Positions 1-5,322 are shown, counted from the first letter of the stretch. The stretch: 5,322 nt of DNA from an uncultured Flammeovirgaceae bacterium (GCA_946480685.1 CAMLLI010000375.1:1-5322), one strand, 5' to 3'. Translations and numbers: made by a program. Notes: generated by a model not told the origin, from the letters alone.

Positions 1-116
1 GTCGTTTTTGTTTTAGATGTGGTTATTACATTCAATACATCCCTATGACAAATGAGCTTTCAGGAATTGGACACAAGTACGGAAGAAATTTTTAAAGTGG
101 GGAAGTTGGGGGTTAA

Positions 117-170
117 GAAGTCAGAAGTCCGGAAGTCGGAAAAGTCCGGAAGTTTAGAAGTTTGGAAGTT
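117..170. repeat. Degenerate tandem octamer repeat (GAAGTYYR-like) downstream of the receptor gene
   Basis: About seven consecutive units of 7-9 bp can be read on the plus strand: GAAGTCA, GAAGTCCG, GAAGTCGGA, AAAGTCCG, GAAGTTTA, GAAGTTTG, GAAGTT. Related GGAAG words occur just to the left (81-85, 101-105). On the minus strand the unit reads as ACTTC/ACTTCCGG. The array starts about 40 nt past the receptor stop codon, in non-coding sequence. The rest of 1-211 shows no credible gene and no clear hairpin terminator. I recall ACTTCCGG-type arrays between genes in other Bacteroidota genomes, but that is memory, not a search result. Confidence 0.7.
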
Positions 171-211
171 TTTTGTGTTCGGATGGCTTGGGCGTTTTGG
201 CAGGTATATAC

Positions 212-2734
212 TTACAGGGTGCAGGTTAGGGTGGTATAGTAGAAGCCTCCGATGGAGGGGCCTCCGAGGAATGAATGGTAGTAGTGGTTGAAGATGTTGC
301 TGCTGCCGATCTTTACGGAAACTTTATTCCAGCGTGATGATAGTTGTGCATCTACGGTCTGGTAGGCTGGAACATTTCCGTTCACCAAAAATGATTGCCA
401 ATAATAATCACTTTGCCAGCGCCACGTTAGGTTGAAGCCTATATTCTTATACAGGTGATCGTTCGCGAGCGAAATATTAATGATCCATCGCGGTGTATTG
501 AAGCCGTCTTCAAGTCCATCGTTATTGGACTTCCGTTGCAGTCGCGCGTACGTAACGTTGCCTGAAGCGTTGAAGTTACGAAGCAATGTATAGCGAAGGC
601 CTATACCAGCTCCATAGTTATAAGCTGTTGTGTGCGAATTTGTCCACATGCGATAGCGATCTTGTTTACGCCTGTCGTTGAGGTAAAACGGAATTGAATC
701 AGCCACGGCAGTACGCGTAATATTCATTTCTACCTGGGCTATAAAATTGTTATAACGATTGTAGTAAAAATCGAGATCGAATTGTAAATCTCCCTCGAGA
801 AATGTTCCGCGATAACCGGCTTCGAGTGAGCAGATCTCTTCGGGTTTTACATACGTATAGTCGTTCTTCACCAGTAAGTCTTTATTCTTTATAATGGCAT
901 CATGCTGCGACAAACCGGTTTGGTTTACGTCACGGATCACAGCCGCCTGAAAAGCATCGATCGAAACACGTTTATACCCGCGCTCAAATATACCGGATGA
1001 CATTACCGGCAAACCTCCTACCCGCTTCACCCCACCGCTGTTAACATTCGAGAACGCTTCGAACACGCTTGGAAAACGAAAACCATTTTGAAAGGAGAAT
1101 CGAATGTGGTGAACATTATGCACTGAATATACCGCTGTAAAACGTGGGTTCCATTTCAGATTGTAAAACTCATTCTTGTCAGCACGTATGGTGGCACCCA
1201 GTTTTAATTTCTCGCGAAAAGTCTTCGATGCCTGTAAAAATCCACCGGCTTTACTATAGAGTATATTTTCACCTCCGTTTTCCGGGTTGATAAAGTAATT
1301 ACCATCCGGAATGATAATATAGGTTCGATAATCAAAACCGGCCAACAATTCTATACCGGTTATTTTGTTGAAACGCTGCAATAAGTCTTTGGTAAGATTT
1401 AGTTGTCCTTCGGTATGTAACAGCCTCGCCTTTACCCGTAGTGCCGCTCCTATATCCCAGTTGTTAATACCACCGAGTCGCTGAATGAGATCGTTGAATT
1501 CTGCAGAACCCGGCTGTGGTCTTCCCTGGTCACTGAAACTGCGCGCTATATGATGCGCATTGGCAACCGATTGATTATTTTGTATAGCCAACCGAAAGCT
1601 GTTGCTATAATCGGCAAACCATTGATCATCGCTCTTGAAACTGCGATCGATGTTCTCTGCCATAGAACGTGCATTATACGACTTACCAGTATTTTCAAAT
1701 GTGAGGTATGCCAACAGCTGAAGTGACTTTGATTTATAGGCGAGTCCATGCTGCTGCAACTGATAGTCTTCCAGTCTGAATCGATTGGAGCGTTGGTATA
1801 TATTATCGAGGTTGGCAAAGCGATAGGTATAGATTAGTTTTTTATCAGGCGTAAATGCATAGTGAATAGCGGCATCGGTTTTAAAATTCTGAATGCTATA
1901 GTCCACCAATTCCTTCTCGAAATAACCGGTTCGTGCCACCACATAATTTTTACCATCGAGGTTCAGCGTTCTCCGGTTTGACGATTCATTGCCATACGAG
2001 TTCACGGCATCAAAAGCCGGGTTGTCATTGCCTGTAAGACCTGTGCTGCTATTTGCTTTTGGATTCAGATCTTGTTTATCATCCGCAATCCAGTCGGTGC
2101 CGCGCACATACGTTGCGTTGATCTTAAATGCAAGTTTGCCTGACACAACATGTGCCCACCGTATACTTGTTTCTGAAAAAGGTTTGGCACCACTTCCGAT
2201 TCTGTTGATACCTGCCTTTTGCTGTACGCTTAGGCCTGCCGTTGTAAACGGATCTTTGGTGATAAAATTGGCGAGGCCGTTAATAGCATTCATGCCGTAC
2301 AGGGCCGATGCCGTGCCCGGAATAATCTCTACGGTACATATATCCAGATCACCTGGCCCCAGCATGTTGGCGATCGGTGTACCGAGGTGTGGCGCCTGGT
2401 TATCCATACCATCTACCATTTGTACAAAGCGTACATTGGTTGTATTACCGAACCCGCGTGTGTTGATCACTTTGAACCCTACACTGGGAACCAGCATTTG
2501 TATACCTTTTACATTTTCAAGTGCATCAAAAAACGAAGGCGCTGCAGACTGGTATAGTGAGCGGGTACTAATCTTTTCAATACTTACCGGAGATTTACCC
2601 AGATCTTCTTCCAGACGCGAAGCTGTTACAACAACATCGGTCAGTTCAACCGTTTTTATACTATCCCGCTTACCTTGCGCGAAGGCGGCTGGTAACGTAA
2701 AAATAAAGAGCAACAGGGTAAAGATTCTTTTCAT
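212..2734 (-). CDS. TonB-dependent outer-membrane receptor, candidate ModE-regulated (molybdate-type substrate inferred)
   Basis: This is an 840-residue outer-membrane beta-barrel that would import a scarce ligand using TonB/ExbBD energy. A signal peptide covers residues 1-19 (KRIF, then a leucine/phenylalanine-rich core, then AFA before Q20). A TonB-box-like stretch, VELTDVVVTAS, lies at 29-39. The plug domain (about 45-165) carries NTRGFG near 91-96, VDGM near 108 and the EIIPGTASALYG region at 136-147, all typical of TonB receptor plugs. The rest is rich in alternating aromatic/polar strands and ends in YYTTLTCTL. It lacks the N-terminal carboxypeptidase-regulatory-like extension of SusC-type receptors, so it resembles metal, siderophore or cobalamin receptors more than glycan ones. 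The ATG at 2734 was chosen because it places the signal peptide at the N-terminus; an in-frame ATG at 2800 would add 22 unlikely residues and start inside a hairpin. modE lies 123 nt upstream on the same strand. The family is secure; the substrate is inference. Confidence 0.93.
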   Translation of the reverse strand: MKRIFTLLLFIFTLPAAFAQGKRDSIKTVELTDVVVTASRLEEDLGKSPVSIEKISTRSLYQSAAPSFFDALENVKGIQMLVPSVGFKVINTRGFGNTTNVRFVQMVDGMDNQAPHLGTPIANMLGPGDLDICTVEIIPGTASALYGMNAINGLANFITKDPFTTAGLSVQQKAGINRIGSGAKPFSETSIRWAHVVSGKLAFKINATYVRGTDWIADDKQDLNPKANSSTGLTGNDNPAFDAVNSYGNESSNRRTLNLDGKNYVVARTGYFEKELVDYSIQNFKTDAAIHYAFTPDKKLIYTYRFANLDNIYQRSNRFRLEDYQLQQHGLAYKSKSLQLLAYLTFENTGKSYNARSMAENIDRSFKSDDQWFADYSNSFRLAIQNNQSVANAHHIARSFSDQGRPQPGSAEFNDLIQRLGGINNWDIGAALRVKARLLHTEGQLNLTKDLLQRFNKITGIELLAGFDYRTYIIIPDGNYFINPENGGENILYSKAGGFLQASKTFREKLKLGATIRADKNEFYNLKWNPRFTAVYSVHNVHHIRFSFQNGFRFPSVFEAFSNVNSGGVKRVGGLPVMSSGIFERGYKRVSIDAFQAAVIRDVNQTGLSQHDAIIKNKDLLVKNDYTYVKPEEICSLEAGYRGTFLEGDLQFDLDFYYNRYNNFIAQVEMNITRTAVADSIPFYLNDRRKQDRYRMWTNSHTTAYNYGAGIGLRYTLLRNFNASGNVTYARLQRKSNNDGLEDGFNTPRWIINISLANDHLYKNIGFNLTWRWQSDYYWQSFLVNGNVPAYQTVDAQLSSRWNKVSVKIGSSNIFNHYYHSFLGGPSIGGFYYTTLTCTL

Positions 2735-2740
2735 AACGAT

Positions 2741-2764
2741 CGATATGTACGCGTGAACATATCG
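2741..2764 (-). promoter_or_regulatory. Inverted repeat resembling a ModE box upstream of the receptor gene
   Basis: Perfect 8-bp arms CGATATGT (2741-2748) and ACATATCG (2757-2764) are separated by 8 bp and end 6 bp before the receptor ATG. As I recall it, the proteobacterial ModE operator has half-sites ATCGCTATATA and TATATAACGAT separated by 6 bp. Laid over 2739-2766 with the same 28-bp geometry, this site matches 9 of 11 positions on the left and 7 of 11 on the right. A modE gene immediately upstream makes a ModE operator the leading explanation. Binding would cover the start of the transcript or the ribosome-binding area, which suggests repression. The consensus is from memory and the match is imperfect. 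Confidence 0.55.
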
Positions 2765-2765
2765 G

Positions 2766-2773
2766 TAAATATA
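2766..2773 (-). promoter_or_regulatory. Possible -10 element of the receptor gene (weak)
   Basis: On the minus strand this reads TATATTTA, one base off the Bacteroidota -10 consensus TAnnTTTG. It directly abuts the ModE-box-like repeat, so a bound repressor would cover the transcription start. No TTG-type -35 is visible at the usual distance. An alternative is an exact match, TACATTTG, at 2866-2859, which overlaps the modE stop codon and would give a leader of more than 110 nt running through the hairpin at 2778-2801. Confidence 0.25.
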
Positions 2774-2801
2774 AAAAAATGGAAGCACTATTTCTTCCAT
2801 T
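2771..2801 (-). terminator. Hairpin plus T-tract between modE and the receptor gene
   Basis: On the minus strand AATGGAAG (2801-2794) pairs perfectly with CTTCCATT (2785-2778) across an 8-nt loop. The stem is followed at once by a T-run (2779-2773) and further AT-rich bases. This is the form of an intrinsic terminator for modE, whose stop lies about 57 nt upstream. The stem is only 8 bp and moderately AT-rich, so termination may be partial, and it could act as an attenuator for read-through into the receptor gene. Confidence 0.5.
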
Positions 2802-2857
2802 CCCTGTGAGTCAGTTTAAAATAAAGACTTTACCAGATGGTCAGCGGCTTCCGGTGG

Positions 2858-3205
2858 TCAAATGTAGTCGAGCATTGATTTGTCTTTTTCAACAATGGCA
2901 TGAATGCGGCTCATCATTTTAGTATAAGCTTCCACCATTTTTTTACCCGCTTCCGTTACTTCCGTACCACCACCTTTTTGTCCGCCTTTCTGCGCGATGA
3001 CGTAAGGCTTCTTCGCTTTTTCATTCATCTCATCCACCATCGCCCAGGCTTTCTTATAGGACATACCCATGAACTTGGCAGCTTTCGAAATGGAACCGGT
3101 GTCTTGTATCAACTGCAATAATTCTGCGCGCCCTGGACCGAAGAAACGTTCGCCATCGAGATCAACCCAAACCCGTACCCGTATTTCTTTTTTTGCTTTT
3201 GCCAT
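2858..3205 (-). CDS. modE: ModE-type winged-helix transcriptional regulator lacking Mop domains
   Basis: This 115-residue DNA-binding protein matches the N-terminal domain of the molybdate-responsive regulator ModE. The helix-turn-helix region at about 37-61 (GSISKAAKFMGMSYKKAW, then MVDEMN) closely parallels the E. coli ModE segment GSISQGAKDAGISYKSAW with INEMN, as I remember it. The glycine-rich wing at about 73-87 (KGGQKGGGTEVTEAG) parallels the ModE GGKGGGG wing. E. coli ModE is about 262 residues with two C-terminal Mop oxyanion-binding domains; here the protein ends after the dimerisation-type helix (about 87-108), so no known effector domain is present. The ATG at 3205 is preferred: an in-frame ATG at 3265 would add 20 hydrophobic/aromatic residues and run through a palindrome and a -10 element. 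An AGG lies 2 nt before the chosen ATG. The next gene downstream is a TonB-dependent receptor with a ModE-box-like repeat, supporting a Mo- or W-linked role. Databases often label such proteins LysR-like. Confidence 0.85.
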   Translation of the reverse strand: MAKAKKEIRVRVWVDLDGERFFGPGRAELLQLIQDTGSISKAAKFMGMSYKKAWAMVDEMNEKAKKPYVIAQKGGQKGGGTEVTEAGKKMVEAYTKMMSRIHAIVEKDKSMLDYI

Positions 3206-3233
3206 ACCTGTTTGCTTGTAGAAAGCTATATAC

Positions 3234-3241
3234 CAAAAATA
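3234..3241 (-). promoter_or_regulatory. -10 element of the modE promoter
   Basis: On the minus strand this reads TATTTTTG, an exact match to the Bacteroidota -10 consensus TAnnTTTG. It lies 28 bp upstream of the modE ATG, giving a leader of roughly 20 nt. A TTG at 3265-3263, 21 bp further upstream, could serve as the -35 and lies inside the 29-bp palindrome. The same octamer is used upstream of the lipoprotein gene. Confidence 0.55.
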
Positions 3242-3270
3242 AAGCATTGCATAAAATTTATGCAATGCTT
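3242..3270. promoter_or_regulatory. Perfect 29-bp palindrome upstream of modE (candidate operator and/or terminator)
   Basis: The arms AAGCATTGCATAAA (3242-3255) and TTTATGCAATGCTT (3257-3270) are exact reverse complements around a single central base. The element lies 20 nt past the lipoprotein stop and directly abuts the modE -10, covering the presumed -35. Symmetry running through the centre is not needed for an RNA hairpin and points to a dimeric DNA-binding protein, for example autoregulation of modE. On the minus strand it is followed by TATTTTTGG, so it could also terminate the lipoprotein transcript. Its half-site differs from the ModE-box-like site at 2741-2764. Confidence 0.6.
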
Positions 3271-3290
3271 CGAACCTGTACCTATAAAAA

Positions 3291-4169
3291 TTACTTCCGC
3301 TTATAAAAATAGAGATATGATTTCTCCTTCTTCTTTACTTCACTGATAGTATAAAAACCGGAGTTGTCGGTTGCCCAGGCGATGGATTCACCTTGTGGCT
3401 CTGATTCGTATTGAACTTCAACGGGCTTCTTTTTAAGCAGCGTACTCAAATCCTCACCCTGACTGTTCTCCCAATAGTAAATATGATCGTAGTTCTTCAT
3501 AAGCACATCACCACTACCCGGCTGGTAATCGGCGGATACGATGCTGGCGTATGGAAGGGATACTGTTTCCGTTGCAGTAAGTGTATCGGTTGTAGCATAG
3601 GGATACTTCAGTTTGTATACATATACCGGGTCTTCGCGTTTGGACACTACATATATATCTTTCGTCTTGTGGTCGATCATCAGCGACTCGGTGTCCTTTA
3701 TCGCATTTGGAAGTTTGAATACGATTCTGTCAACCGCAGCGACTGTGGTATCGCTTTTACCCGGTTGCACACGAGGCTCCGGCAAACGGTAGATATATTT
3801 ATAGGGATATACAGCTTCGTTGTCGCCAATGTCGCCTACATAAATATAGCTTTGATTGGCTTCTGGCCCCGGACCAACCGATATATCTTCCCAATCGCGG
3901 TTATCCAGTCCTCCTAAACGACAGGTATATACAATGTTCAGGTCTTTATTGACCAGGTATAGCTCGGCTTCATTCCCGCTATCATTTAATGCCCACAGCA
4001 TACCGGGATTTGCAACACTGGATGCTATACCGGAAACTTCTTTCAGTTTCTTTGTTTTAAGTTCAGACAACCGTTGTCCTTTTTCGAATTTATCAGTAAA
4101 CGTGTCTTTTCTCGTTTGCATGCATGAAACGAAGGCCATCATACAAACTATTGCTATTTTAAATTTCAT
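3291..4169 (-). CDS. Putative lipoprotein with beta-propeller-like repeats
   Basis: This 292-residue protein starts with a short lipoprotein-type signal (KFKIAIVCMMAFVSC), with Cys16 the likely lipidated residue; the lipobox FVSC is loose because Phe is at -3. The mature part has recurring blade-like motifs: EVSGIASS (44-51), LNDSGNE (61-67), DWEDISVGPG (92-101), YVGDIGDN (110-117), DTESLMID (159-166) and EPQGESIAW (257-265). The DWEDI and GDIGDN pair is something I recall from conserved Bacteroidota proteins of unknown function, sometimes labelled PE-PGRS-like, and from phytase/esterase-like propellers. I infer a six-bladed propeller with acidic, possibly Ca2+-binding loops. No catalytic activity can be assigned. 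The ATG at 4169 puts the signal at the N-terminus. The gene is divergent from the response regulator and shares a mirrored promoter with it; modE follows 85 bp downstream. It ends KRK. Confidence 0.8.
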   Translation of the reverse strand: MKFKIAIVCMMAFVSCMQTRKDTFTDKFEKGQRLSELKTKKLKEVSGIASSVANPGMLWALNDSGNEAELYLVNKDLNIVYTCRLGGLDNRDWEDISVGPGPEANQSYIYVGDIGDNEAVYPYKYIYRLPEPRVQPGKSDTTVAAVDRIVFKLPNAIKDTESLMIDHKTKDIYVVSKREDPVYVYKLKYPYATTDTLTATETVSLPYASIVSADYQPGSGDVLMKNYDHIYYWENSQGEDLSTLLKKKPVEVQYESEPQGESIAWATDNSGFYTISEVKKKEKSYLYFYKRK

Positions 4170-4192
4170 ATAAAAACATCTTAATTACAGGG

Positions 4193-4230
4193 CAAAAATA
4201 AACGTGAAATCCGGAAACAATCGGGAATGA
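4193..4230 (-). promoter_or_regulatory. Lipoprotein promoter with conserved upstream box
   Basis: Read on the minus strand from 4230, this has TCATTCCC, then GATTG, TTTCCGG, ATTTC and a -10 TATTTTTG at 4200-4193, which matches TAnnTTTG exactly. The -10 lies 23 bp from the ATG at 4169. A TTG at 4220-4218 with a 17-bp spacer could be the -35. The block is nearly identical in sequence and spacing to the divergent promoter at 4271-4308. Confidence 0.6.
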
Positions 4231-4295
4231 AAGCTATGGTTTATTTTTTTATTGTGTGCATGAAATAAAATCATTCCCATTTCTTTCCGGTTTTC
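4206..4295. repeat. Imperfect 25-bp inverted repeat spanning the divergent promoter region
   Basis: Arm 4206-4230 and arm 4271-4295 are reverse complements at 21 of 25 positions, including CCGGAAA/TTTCCGG and GGGAATGA/TCATTCCC blocks, with a 40-bp AT-rich spacer between them. Each arm sits immediately upstream of one of the two divergent -10 elements in the same relative orientation, so it is best read as one regulatory motif duplicated in mirror image rather than as an RNA hairpin. Confidence 0.75.
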
Positions 4296-4308
4296 GTCCT
4301 TACTTTTG
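4271..4308 (+). promoter_or_regulatory. Response-regulator operon promoter with conserved upstream box
   Basis: The order is TCATTCCC, ATTTC, TTTCCGG, TTTTC, then a -10 TACTTTTG (4301-4308), an exact TAnnTTTG match 29 bp before the ATG. The upstream box is shared with the divergent lipoprotein promoter. Downstream, GAGG at 4329-4332 lies 5 nt before the ATG and is the clearest Shine-Dalgarno-like sequence in the window. Confidence 0.6.
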
Positions 4309-4337
4309 AATTCTAATTTGTTCTGAACGAGGTAGCC

Positions 4338-5015
4338 ATGAAAATACTGGTCATTGAGGATGAAGACGAACTGCGCAACGTCATTGTAAGTTCACTGGAA
4401 AAAGAAAATTTTCTGGTGGAGTCGGCTGCTGATTATACCGCTGCGCTGGATAAAGTTACCGGCTATCAATACGATTGCATTCTGCTGGACATCATGTTAC
4501 CGGATGGCAGTGGCCTTTCCGTACTCGATGCGTTAAAAAAAATGAAGAAGCAGGAGAACGTTATTATCATTTCGGCCAAGAATTCGGTTGATGATAAAGT
4601 TAACGGTCTCAACCTCGGAGCTGATGATTACCTGGCTAAGCCATTTCACTTGTCGGAACTGACAGCGCGTGTAAAATCGGTGATCCGCCGAAAAAGCATG
4701 GACGGCCAGAATATAATTGAACTGAATAATGTAAAAATTCATGTCGATGACCGGCTTCTCTATGTAAACAATGAGCTTGTATCGCTGCACCGGAAAGAGT
4801 TTGATATACTTACCTATTTTATAGCGAACAAGAACCGGCTTATCAACAAAGCTGCGCTGGCAGAACACATCTGGGGCGATCACATCGATCAGGCCGATGA
4901 TTTTGAATTTATATACTCACAGATCAAAAACCTGCGCAAAAAATTAAAAGACACCGGTGCACAGCTTGAGATACAGGCTGTATACGGTGTAGGCTATAAA
5001 CTGATCGTTCCTTGA
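4338..5015 (+). CDS. OmpR/PhoB-family two-component response regulator
   Basis: This 225-residue transcription factor would be activated by phosphorylation from the partner kinase encoded next. The receiver domain is at 1-118: the acidic pair is E7/D8, the phospho-acceptor is D51 in LLDIMLPDGSG, the switch residue is S79 in IIISAK, and the conserved lysine is K101 in LAKPF. The C-terminal winged-helix domain (about 126-223) carries LHRKEFDILTYF (150-161), a recognition-helix region around DDFEFIYSQIKNLRKKL (187-203) and the terminal VYGVGYKL hairpin (215-222). The length is normal for the family and all receiver residues are present. The ATG at 4338 has GAGG 5 nt upstream. The stop overlaps the kinase start by 4 nt, so translation is probably coupled. 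The regulated genes are unknown. Its own promoter and the mirrored lipoprotein promoter share a box that is a reasonable candidate target; that part is inference. Confidence 0.95.
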   Translation: MKILVIEDEDELRNVIVSSLEKENFLVESAADYTAALDKVTGYQYDCILLDIMLPDGSGLSVLDALKKMKKQENVIIISAKNSVDDKVNGLNLGADDYLAKPFHLSELTARVKSVIRRKSMDGQNIIELNNVKIHVDDRLLYVNNELVSLHRKEFDILTYFIANKNRLINKAALAEHIWGDHIDQADDFEFIYSQIKNLRKKLKDTGAQLEIQAVYGVGYKLIVP

Positions 5016-5322
5016 AACTGCTGAACTATACACTGTCGTATCTTTCTATAGCACTGCTCGTGGTAGTGGGTGTGTGGGCTGTTATCTTCTATGTAAATAT
5101 GCTGGACGAAATTTACGACAGCATTGATGATGGTCTTGAGAATTCGAAGATCCTGATTATTCGTAAAGTAGAAAGCGATACTACGCTGATCCATAAAACA
5201 GAATTTATGGAGAGTAATTACGCTATCCGCGAGATTACAGATCAACATGCACTACACGTTCGCGACATCTATATGGATTCTACCCTATATATGCAGAATG
5301 AAAAGGACTTTGAACCGGTACG
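5012..5322 (+). CDS. Sensor histidine kinase, N-terminal part (cut by window end, TTG start)
   Basis: An open frame runs from 5012 off the end of the window: 103 codons plus 2 nt. It begins with KLLNYTLSYLS, then a single hydrophobic segment (about residues 8-28, IALLVVVGVWAVIFYV), then MLDEIYDSIDDGLENSK and a polar, presumably periplasmic stretch. This layout, and its position behind an OmpR-type regulator, fit the sensor kinases I know from Bacteroidota. HAMP, HisKA and ATPase domains would lie beyond the window. The start must be the TTG at 5012, which overlaps the regulator stop as TTGA: an in-frame TAA at 4997-4999 blocks anything further upstream, and the first ATG (5099) would remove the membrane segment. 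The signal sensed is unknown. Confidence 0.82.
   Translation, partial: MKLLNYTLSYLSIALLVVVGVWAVIFYVNMLDEIYDSIDDGLENSKILIIRKVESDTTLIHKTEFMESNYAIREITDQHALHVRDIYMDSTLYMQNEKDFEPV

Noticed and set aside
52..291. Plus-strand open frame of 79 codons
   Set aside because: It runs through the octamer repeat and into the 3' end of the receptor on the opposite strand; the translation is biased by the repeat (KSEVRKSEKSGS) and has no domain character.
1546..1818. Minus-strand 90-codon frame inside the receptor gene
   Set aside because: It overlaps the receptor in another frame, with no start signals or domain; a shadow.
1989..2756. Plus-strand open frame of 255 codons antisense to the receptor
   Set aside because: It is wholly antisense to the strongly supported plug and N-terminal region of the receptor, with no recognisable domain; an opposite-frame shadow.
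2735..2800. Upstream ATG extending the receptor by 22 residues
   Set aside because: The extension would bury the signal peptide, start inside a hairpin and translate through the ModE-like repeat.
3225..3232. GCTATATA as a ModE half-site downstream of the modE -10
   Set aside because: It resembles the left half of a ModE box, but no matching right half is found at the expected spacing.
3206..3265. Upstream ATG extending ModE by 20 residues
   Set aside because: The extra residues are unlike the family N-terminus, and the frame would cover the promoter and half of the palindrome.
3411..4173. Two plus-strand open frames (168 and 105 codons) antisense to the lipoprotein
   Set aside because: Both are shadows of the well-supported lipoprotein gene and show no family features or ribosome-binding site.
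4533..5248. Minus-strand open frames opposite the response regulator and kinase
   Set aside because: They lie opposite genes with clear conserved domains, and their translations have no recognisable motifs.

Overview
The window looks like chromosomal DNA of a Bacteroidota member, probably Chitinophagia- or Sphingobacteriia-like. This rests on a TonB-dependent receptor, a lipoprotein and a response regulator of Bacteroidota style, several exact matches to the Bacteroidota -10 consensus TAnnTTTG, and mostly weak Shine-Dalgarno sequences. The genus assignment is inference. I see no mobile element, CRISPR array, tRNA or rRNA.

Layout. Positions 1-211 are non-coding and lie downstream of the first gene; they hold a degenerate octamer repeat (117-170). 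Three genes follow on the minus strand. Read in the direction of transcription they are a beta-propeller-like lipoprotein (4169 to 3291), a stand-alone ModE-type winged-helix regulator (3205 to 2858) and a TonB-dependent outer-membrane receptor (2734 to 212). A divergent intergenic region (4170-4337) separates these from a plus-strand two-component system. That system is an OmpR/PhoB-type response regulator (4338-5015) and the N-terminus of a sensor histidine kinase (from 5012, cut by the window end), which overlap by 4 nt.

Functional reading. The most informative part is modE followed by the receptor. ModE proteins respond to molybdate in characterised proteobacteria. An inverted repeat placed like a ModE box (2741-2764) sits 6 bp upstream of the receptor start, and a perfect 29-bp palindrome (3242-3270) lies just upstream of the modE -10. 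This suggests a metal-oxyanion (molybdate or tungstate) or Mo-chelate responsive outer-membrane uptake module. The substrate is inferred from neighbourhood only. The regulator has no Mop (molybdate-binding) domain, so how it senses its effector is open.

In the divergent region, the lipoprotein promoter and the response-regulator promoter are near mirror images, with 29 of 38 positions identical and the same spacing. The two transcription units are therefore probably co-regulated, possibly by the response regulator itself.
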